Shown here one piece after another: positions 57,396 to 64,000 of a DNA stretch of 64,000 nucleotides. Source of the DNA: Escarpia spicata (lineage: Eukaryota > Annelida > Polychaeta > Sabellida > Siboglinidae); contig OZ023210.1 of the NCBI GenBank assembly GCA_963995525.1, positions 28,771,249-28,835,248 on the forward strand. Reading direction: 5' to 3'. Position 1 is the first letter of the stretch; each line of letters begins with the position of its first letter. Below the pieces are notes generated by a model. It did no database searches. It had not been told where the DNA came from and was given only the letters and a program-made list of their open reading frames with translations. Both the position numbers and the translations under genes were made by a program.

Positions 57396-57611
57396 GTTCC
57401 TCCCTCCCTCCTCCCTCTCTCCCTCTCTCCCTCTCTCCCTCTCTCCCTCTCACCTTCCCTCCCTCCCTCCCTCCCTCCCTCCCTCCCTCCCTCCCTCCCT
57501 CCCTCCCTCCCTCCCTCCCTCCCTCCCTCCCTCCCTCCCTCCCTCCCTCCCTCCCTCCCTCCCTCCCTCCCTCCCTCCCTCCCTCCCTCCCTCCCTCCCT
57601 CCCTCCCTCCC
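57396..57611. repeat. (CCCT)n microsatellite
   Basis: Degenerate CTCTCC units pass into about 157 bases of pure CCCT. Open frames here on both strands are repeat artefacts. Confidence 0.98.
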
Positions 57612-57939
57612 AAAAAGGATTGGTCAATCTTAAAATCCATAAGTAGTATTCCAGTTGTCAACAGTTGGGTCAAGGCGCTAGGGAGCTATGGTGGATAAGC
57701 AAGGTTGTAAAGATAAGTTTTTAAATGACGACGGAATTTTTTAATATTTTCAACTGGTCTAACACTAAGAGGGAGCATATTCTAAAGAGTTGGTGCAGCA
57801 ACAAAAAAAGCCCTAGTTCCAATGTGAGTGTTGACTCTAAAAACAAAAAGTAGGTCAGAACTAGATGACCGAAGCTGGATAGGTTTTCTTACAGGAGTAA
57901 GCAATGAATGCAAATAAGATGGTTGCTTATTGGTTGGAC

Positions 57940-58686
57940 AGTGCCTGGTATGTAATGGTACAGATCTTAAATATTATACGATATCGTACAGGAAGCCAAT
58001 GCAAAGACTTCAAAAGTGGTACAGAGCGAGAAAAACGAGGAGATCTTGTAACTACTCTTGCTAGACAATTTTTGACACGCTGAAGTGATATCCTTGCTAG
58101 CGATATAAATTGCAATAGTCAAGCCTTCGCTTTATTTTCAGTGAAAGCTTTAAGTCTCCTGCCTGTTGGCAGTACTCTGAATATATTCACAAACCCATCA
58201 AGCAGAATCGAGTACGGTGTCTCTAGGGTAGAATATAAATGTTTTTATAAGATAATGTAGATCGCTGTGATGCAATGGTAGAATTGTGGCCGTGGGTTTG
58301 TGAATAAATCGGAACAAGCAGAATATTTGGTATCTATGGGAGTCATTTACAAGTATATTTGCTGTTTTATAAACAGAAAATTGCACCCTAGTTCCTCATG
58401 AAAGACGGAAAACATGAACAACATTACTGTAGCTCATTTAATTAGTTTATAATGCTACTCTGTTATGGTGATCTGCAAATCAAATTCAACAATAAAGTTT
58501 ATAATATATAATTGTTCATCGGCATTTTTTGGCCAACCCCAATTGTATCGGTGTACACATATCTGATGACAAACACTCTACACAGGCTGTGCATGTCAAC
58601 TATGCTTTGGTTGTCAAAGCCATTCTTCTGCACACTGTATGTAGCTACACTCTATGTAGAAACCTTTGTTAATAGCCCAGGGACTA
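57940..58686 (-). mobile_element. L2-like LINE 3' fragment, copy B of the dispersed repeat
   Basis: Minus strand at 58090-57927 reads LARVVTRSPRFSRSVPLLKS then LHWLPVRYRIIFKICTITYQ, the conserved C-terminal block of L2-like reverse transcriptase proteins. The whole segment matches 45688-46428 (copy A). Confidence 0.75.
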
Positions 58687-60478
58687 TCATAGTGCTGTGA
58701 CAGGATGTGACACAAGTCACTCATGATTTGCAAACCCTTTCTCATGACTCTCGTCTCATACAGCTGATTCAGTTCAGTCAGTTTCACTCCCACACCCTTA
58801 CTTCCCCTAGTAACAATACTGTTCAATTGGCCTCTAGTCTTCACACTCAAGGTGCCAAACCAGCAGACAAAAGAAGATGTCAAAACAAATTCAATAACAC
58901 TGCGATAGAACATCTGCAGAGTCTCAGAACTCACACCAAAGGATCTCAGTCTGAACATGCAGAACATTCTTTGATGACATTTCTTTACAATGCAGTTGGT
59001 GTTGGATTCAAAAGTGAGTTTATTATCCAAAACAGTGCCTAAATAGTTATACTCATTCACTCTCTCGACAGTCACACCTTCAATAACAAGCCCCACTCAC
59101 ACACTCCTGTCTTCTAAAGTCTACTACCATCTCCCTGGTCTTCTCCCCATTCAAGTCTAAATAGTTGTCCTTACACAATCTTGTCACGTCAGTCACCTGA
59201 TGCTTAAAATTACTGTCTGAATTTGAGAAATCTGCTAAAGCAGAGTACTTATACAGACTGCACATGGAACTACTGCTCTTAAAATCATCAGTATATATAT
59301 AGTAAAAAAGCACAGATCACAAATGTTGTTTTCACCTGAGACAAAACATTTTGATACCTGACAACATGAGATCTGTTGACAAGGAAGTCAACCAACCACA
59401 CAATCAATTTAGGGATAACATTCAGGCTAACCAGCTTTTCTGCTAGCAAATGAGGTTGTATAGTGTTGAACGCCGACGAATAATCTATAAACAGGATTCT
59501 GACAAAAAGTTAAGCTTTGTCTAGATGATCATATATATTATAAAAAAGTGACAGAATGGCATCTTCTACCTCTATGTTCCTCTTATACGCAAATTGCGCA
59601 GAAGGTCTAGTTTGTCTTTTGTCTGTTTTGAGTAAGTGGTGCAACGTCATTCTCTCAAAGCAATTCATGATAATGGGAGTAAGAGCAATTGGGGAAAGTC
59701 ATCAAGTTCCACAGGGTTGGGTTATTTAGGCACTGGGCAAATAATCGACATTTCCACAGTGCAGGTATGGTATTTGAGCAGACTGATCAATTGAACAGCC
59801 TGGCAAAAACATCAGAGAGCAGTACGCTGCATGCGCCTTCAGTACTCTACCACTGATGTTATCAGGCCTTGTACCTTTCCTAATGTTAAGCTTGTTTAAT
59901 TCCCTCTGAACAACCTTTGGAGTGATTTCTTCTACTTCTGTGTCATTAACGTGTGGGTACATGTTTTGCTAATACTTTCTAAAACTAACTCAATTCCGCA
60001 GTAAAATCAAATATGTGAAAACGACAATAAATCATTAAACTTTTCAGCATAGTCAGTTTGGTCAAAAAGACTAAATACAGAATCCTTGGCTTGGGGTTGA
60101 GCTTGCCCAGCAAGGGTCTTTAGACCCCTCCAGGCATCCCGCATGTTACCCCCCCTAAACTGCAGTTCAATGTTGTATTATGCCTTAGCATCATGTATCT
60201 GTCTTTTAAGTTCAGTCTGAATTTTCTTTCCCTCCTCACTGTCTTTCTTCAAGTACGCATCTCTCTTTTGGTTAATTGTCTTTTTCAGTTCCTTTGTAAC
60301 CCATGATTTGCTTTTTTGGGAATGATTTTATAGGTTTCTTGGGTATGATCATGTCCCCACAGAATGCAATGTAATCCGAAATCATAGTCACTGTTTGATC
60401 AAGACTATCGTCAGGACTGAAGAACACATTCCAGTCTGTACATTCCAGAAAAGAACTGGAATACATAAGCTTCAGCAT
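58614..60478 (-). mobile_element. CR1/L2-like LINE, decayed, minus strand
   Basis: From high to low coordinates: linker segment (DWNVFFSPDDSLDQ, then FCGDMIIPKKPIKSF), pre-RT block LNKLNIRKGTRPDNISGRVL (about 59880), LFVGVQHYTT-type remnants, IYTDDFKSSSS (active-site DD, about 59290), DLNGEKTREMVVDFRR and the C-terminal block NEYNYLGTVLDNKLTF … SSFVCWFGTLSVKTRGQL (58850-59060). Several stops and frameshifts are present. Endonuclease is not seen. Confidence 0.85.
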
Positions 60479-60739
60479 ATCAGTGATTTGATTGCAGTGG
60501 CTGTAAGATTTTTCTCATGTAGGGAAAATGGGATAAGACAGCCCACCTAACAAAATAAGGGTATGGGACAAATCAGGGAACCAAAATAATGCTTCACATT
60601 AAAGACGTGGTCTTTGTGAACAACACATGCGATATTGAACTTTCTTAAGTAACTCATTGTTTAATTATCATACACACAAAAATGTTGTCACAAGGGGCTG
60701 TTTTACCTGCCACTAAGGTTAAAACTGCCCCACTATCGT

Positions 60740-61400
60740 GCGGAAAACCGGCCCCCAGCAATGTTGTTGTTCTCCTCTTGATTCCCTGATGTCAGGGGTA
60801 AGGCTGGCCTCGATTCGGTTCTTCAATTTTCGTTATCTTTCTTTTTCTTCTTCTTTTCTCTCACTTATCTTGCACGGCTCTCTCCACCAACGGTCTCCAT
60901 TCCCCTCTATCTTGCACTGCTCTCTCCACCAACTGTCTCCATTCCCCCTATCTTTTGTTCTCGTTCTCCACTCCCAATCCATCCAAGTCTCTCTTTACAC
61001 AGTACTCCCATCGCAGTCTAGGTCTTCCTCCTTTCCCCTTCTACTCTTCGGGCATCTGCTTTCTTTGCCATCCGTTTTCCTTCCATTCTTTCCACATGCC
61101 CAGCCCATTTCAGTCGACATTCACCAGCTTCTTCTTAAGGCTATCTTTTACTGCAACCTCTTTCCTCAACTTCTCCATTCTTCGCTTATCAGTTCTTCTC
61201 ACTCCTGCTATTCTTCTTACCCAGTTGTTTTCACAAACCTGTACCCGCTCTGCTCTGTTCATGTGCTGTAACACATGAACAGAGCACCTTTCCTTTGATT
61301 TTATGAGATATGCAGCTGTCACCCATCACACCTTCAACTTTCCCCCAAGCGTTTGCCCCTACCTTTATCCTCCTGCAAATGTCGGTGTCTGAGTTACTGT
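60740..61400 (-). mobile_element. LINE 3' tail, minus strand
   Basis: Minus frames include NWVRRIAGVRRTDKRRMEKL and LKKKLVNVD, followed by a segment equivalent to LKWAGHVERMEGKRMAKKAD and EWRRLVERAVQDR. It is the same family as 42620-43020 and the FLCN intron 6 LINE. The EWRRLVERAVQDR unit is duplicated here too (two TCTCTCCACCAAC blocks near 60880 and 60925). Confidence 0.7.
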
Positions 61401-61799
61401 CTCCGCATATCGCTCCACCCAGGTATGCGCAAAAATATGTAATCCTTTAGAAGGATTTGTATGATTCTGTGCAAACACTAGCAGTGATAAACCAATAAAA
61501 GAAAATTGCAATTAGCCATGGTCCAGGTATGACCAGGCCAGACCTGAACCAGGCACATGAAGACTCTTCTGACAAACTGTGAATATAATCCAAGGATTTA
61601 ATCCTTCAGAAGGATACCAATAAAAATAAGTTGCAATTAGCCATGGCCCAGGTGATGGGATTACTGACCAGTGCACCAGAGTTTCTATGATTATTGACTT
61701 ACAAATGGTTTCTATTCATGAATGGTTGCATGCATGCATGTATATGTATATATATATATATATTACATGTTTAATCACTGTTTGAATAATATTCTTAAA
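61401..61799. other. Gene-free stretch
   Basis: Contains two related blocks (AATCCTTTAGAAGGAT near 61440 and AATCCTTCAGAAGGAT near 61600, each followed by a TTGCAATTAGCCATGG copy), i.e. a diverged duplication about 160 bases apart. No coding signal. Confidence 0.45.
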
Positions 61800-61946
61800 T
61801 ATATTTGGTGTAATCATGTGTAATCGAGTCTGATTATACGATTACACGACACGATTACGAATAAACTGCTTTAGAAAAAGTCGATTACGATTACGATTAC
61901 AACTGTGAGTGTAATCGATTGTAATCGTAATCGACCCCAGCTCTGG
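61800..61946. mobile_element. Right end of a third CTGGGGTC-family hAT-like element
   Basis: Ends ATCGACCCCAGCTCTG, reverse complement CAGAGCTGGGGTCGAT, preceded by GATTACGATTACGATTAC words as in the copy at 40252-40913. I could not find the left end or the duplicated target. Confidence 0.5.
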
Positions 61947-62279
61947 CTGGATCCATGTATTTTAGATCAATCGTCTCAAGATAGTAAATCTTTTGTACAG
62001 CATAAAGCATGGCAGCTGCCAAAACTGATTGCGATTCTGTGACGGAAGAGTGGCGACCGAATGGGGCAAGTTATTCAAGTAAGATAAAAGGGCAGATGCT
62101 ATTTCATTTGCACCCATGTCCCCTTCCGTTTCATCTCACAGGTAGCACTGGCCGTCGGCTGAGCTGTTATCGTAGATAGTGAAATTATACACATAAAGTT
62201 TTCTTTTGTAGTAAATATGTGCATCTCCTGCAAAAGGAGTCGTCAGTACAGCTTGCAAATCGAAGATGACAGCATGGTA

Positions 62280-63110
62280 GCTTTCCGCAGCTTTAGCTTA
62301 CTTTGCATTCAAAGATGAACTGACAATACACGACAGAAGAGTATACCGGGGAGAAAGAGTCGTCATTCCAGAAAGCCAGATGGACGTTCTTAAAGAACGA
62401 ATACACTCATCGCAGCGAGGTGTCGACCGATGCCTACGGAGAGCAAATGAGTGTCTGTTTTAGCCGAACATGACCTCAGAGATAAGAGAGTACAGCTCTG
62501 CATGCAACGTATACAGATCATACGAAACAGCAAATCAGAAAGAAACCCTGGCGAGTCATGACATACCAGACCGACCCTGGGCAAAGGTCGGCACCGACTT
62601 GTTCTCAAAGGACGGAAGAGAATATCTCATCACCGTCGACTATTACAGCAAATTTTGGGAAGTCGACTTACTCCCAAACCCAGATCAGCGTTTGATGAGT
62701 AGAAGAACAAAGACATTAAGTGCTACCCACTGCGTCAGTGTTGTTCAGGCCGGAGGTCGTCGACGCAAGGCATACGAAACGTGACATCAAACGTGTTCAG
62801 ATCAAACAGGCCATATATTTCAACCGAGGTGCCGCAGACAAACGTGTGCTAGACGAAAGCAACCCTGTCCGGGTACAACCTTTCAGACTGGGGAGGAATT
62901 AGGACTGGTCGAAGGGGACCATAATCAAACGGCTTGATGAAAGATCGTACGTCGTAGACATGCCTGCAGGTGTTTGTTGTGAGACGCAACCGGCTACACT
63001 TGAAAGAGACACGGGAGCGAGCTACGCCGCAGCAAGCAAGCAACGTGCTTGATTTCGAAAGAGCTTCGATGCAACACCGGCGCCGTCTGTTCATGCGAAC
63101 AGTCATCCAA
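62280..63110 (+). mobile_element. Gypsy-type LTR retrotransposon integrase relic
   Basis: Plus frames give MDVLKERIHSSQRGVDRCL and ANECLFWPNMTSEI (the H2C2 zinc-binding module, with its second His replaced by Gln and its last Cys by Tyr), then WAKVGTDLFSKDGREYLITV DYYSKFWEVDLLP (two of the three catalytic acids). After an internal deletion comes a C-terminal part (YFNRGAADK … VRVQPFRLGR … RLDERSYVVDMP). The third catalytic residue is lost. No LTR is recognised in the window. Confidence 0.8.
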
Positions 63111-63215
63111 TGGAAAAGCCGAGTAACGTCGGAACGTCATACAGCCCAACAGTGCAGCCGCCTACTCGAGCAAATGAAACACCCACGCGAACAAGCCGTC
63201 AACGCTGCCGCTCGT

Positions 63216-63290
63216 GCGAGCAAGTGACGCACCCGTGCGAGCAAGTGACGCGCCTATGCGAGCAAGTGACGCGCCTATGCGAGCTCAATT
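63216..63290 (+). repeat. 21-bp tandem repeat
   Basis: Three copies of a unit near GCGAGCAAGTGACGCGCCTAT, encoding CEQVTRL repeats in one frame. A further copy sits at about 63502-63525. Confidence 0.85.
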
Positions 63291-63524
63291 TGGGACGTAA
63301 AAGAACCACTGAGGACGACAAGCACCCTGGCAGTGACCACCCTCAGTGCCAGCATAGAAAGGTCGGCTTGGCGATAATGTTCTGAAAAAGGCTGGCTAGT
63401 TGAATGAGACCTCATAAGATCATAACATTGTAACCACAATATATACAGACTAGTCAGTTAATAGAACATTGCCGAGTGCTGGAAACAACTAGGCAACTAG
63501 GCAAGTGACGCGCCTATGCGAGCA

Positions 63525-64000
63525 AGCCGACATAACTGCCCTCTCAGAAGCTTTGCTCTTTCTGCACGCTCTCAGTTGATGTGATACCACGTCAAGGCCA
63601 TATGGAATTGGCAAAGTGACCGTTCTCACGAAGTATGTAGCACTAAAAAAGTCCACCTCCGTCTTCATGTCTCCATCTTCCTCGAAAGAGGACATCGAAA
63701 AGTCAGGAGAGGATGCCCTGCTGGTGATGTACGTGTGCACCACATCACTAAACCTCAACTGCGCATGGGTGGCGAAGTTCCTGCTGAAGTATAGCTACTT
63801 CTATACAATACATATCCCCAGAGAAGCTTCCGCCAACAAATGATGCAGCTGCCTTCCATAGCCATCGGACATATCGTCAGCTGCAGGGATGGCGTGGCAG
63901 CAATATCTCCCCTGAGCTTTGGGGTTGGGTAGCATCTTCTGGTGGTCTCGAGCCTAGCAGAATGTCTCAGCCTGCGGCACCAGAGCGATTCCTCAAGATA
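63525..64000 (+). pseudogene. Fragment of a multicopy, probably transposon-derived invertebrate gene
   Basis: The plus frame reads DITALSEALLFLHALS-stop-CDTTSRPYGIGKVTVLTKY, then after frameshifts EKLPPTNDAAAFHSHRTYRQ and SQPAAPERFLKI at the window edge. From memory this matches a widespread uncharacterised protein type with a HALSGCDTTSR-GIGK motif and a distal cysteine-rich (CXC-like) tail, found in many copies in invertebrate genomes. The glycine codon of the motif is a TGA stop here. Family name not known to me. Confidence 0.55.

Noticed and set aside
57310..57673. Proline/serine- and glycine/arginine-rich open frames
   Set aside because: Entirely due to the (CCCT)n microsatellite.

Overview
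The window is animal (metazoan) nuclear DNA. It holds four spliced protein-coding genes with GT-AG introns, many decayed retrotransposons and DNA transposons, unusually many minisatellites, and one 200-base assembly gap. The organism is probably an invertebrate deuterostome. I favour a cephalochordate (amphioxus): tandem repeats spanning exon-intron borders have, as I recall, been described in amphioxus genes, and the transposon mix (CR1/L2-like LINEs, Ngaro-like tyrosine-recombinase elements, hAT relatives) fits. That assignment is inference and a mollusc or another lophotrochozoan is not excluded.

Layout. 1-5.2 kb: no gene; a long inverted repeat, a Tc1/pogo-like element and a LINE scrap. 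5.2-21.6 kb (+): folliculin (FLCN), nine coding exons giving an uninterrupted 594-residue reading. 25.4-37.0 kb (-): an SLC25A16-type mitochondrial carrier, eight coding exons, 314 residues. 37.6-45.1 kb (+): CAMLG (CAML/GET2-type receptor), four coding exons, 251 residues. 47.8-55.5 kb (-): a GPI-anchored Ly6/uPAR three-finger protein, three coding exons, 139 residues. 56-64 kb: the gap, simple repeats, L2/CR1-like LINE debris, a degenerate gypsy integrase and a fragment of a multicopy, probably transposon-derived gene.

FLCN and SLC25A16 converge, SLC25A16 and CAMLG diverge from a 562-bp shared upstream region, and CAMLG and the Ly6 gene converge. The four products act in unrelated processes (Rag/mTORC1 signalling at lysosomes, mitochondrial cofactor transport, tail-anchored protein insertion at the ER, cell-surface three-finger protein), so this is a neighbourhood of independent genes and not a pathway cluster.

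The most striking structure is a set of tandem arrays built from the gene's own exon borders. Three exon starts (FLCN exon 4, SLC25A16 exons 5 and 8) have 3 to about 34 copies of 'splice acceptor + start of exon' lying in the intron just before the real one. SLC25A16 exon 3 has small duplications at both borders, and the FLCN stop codon lies in another array. The copies look spliceable but lead to stop codons or frameshifts where checked. In the exon 5 array every unit carries a fused acceptor/donor (CAG|GTATGA), the form expected of recursive-splicing sites. Other arrays grew from LINE coding sequence in FLCN intron 6 and CAMLG intron 2. A second notable item is an internally deleted Ngaro/PAT-like retrotransposon with exact A1...B1-A2-B2 split direct repeats in the first intron of the Ly6 gene.
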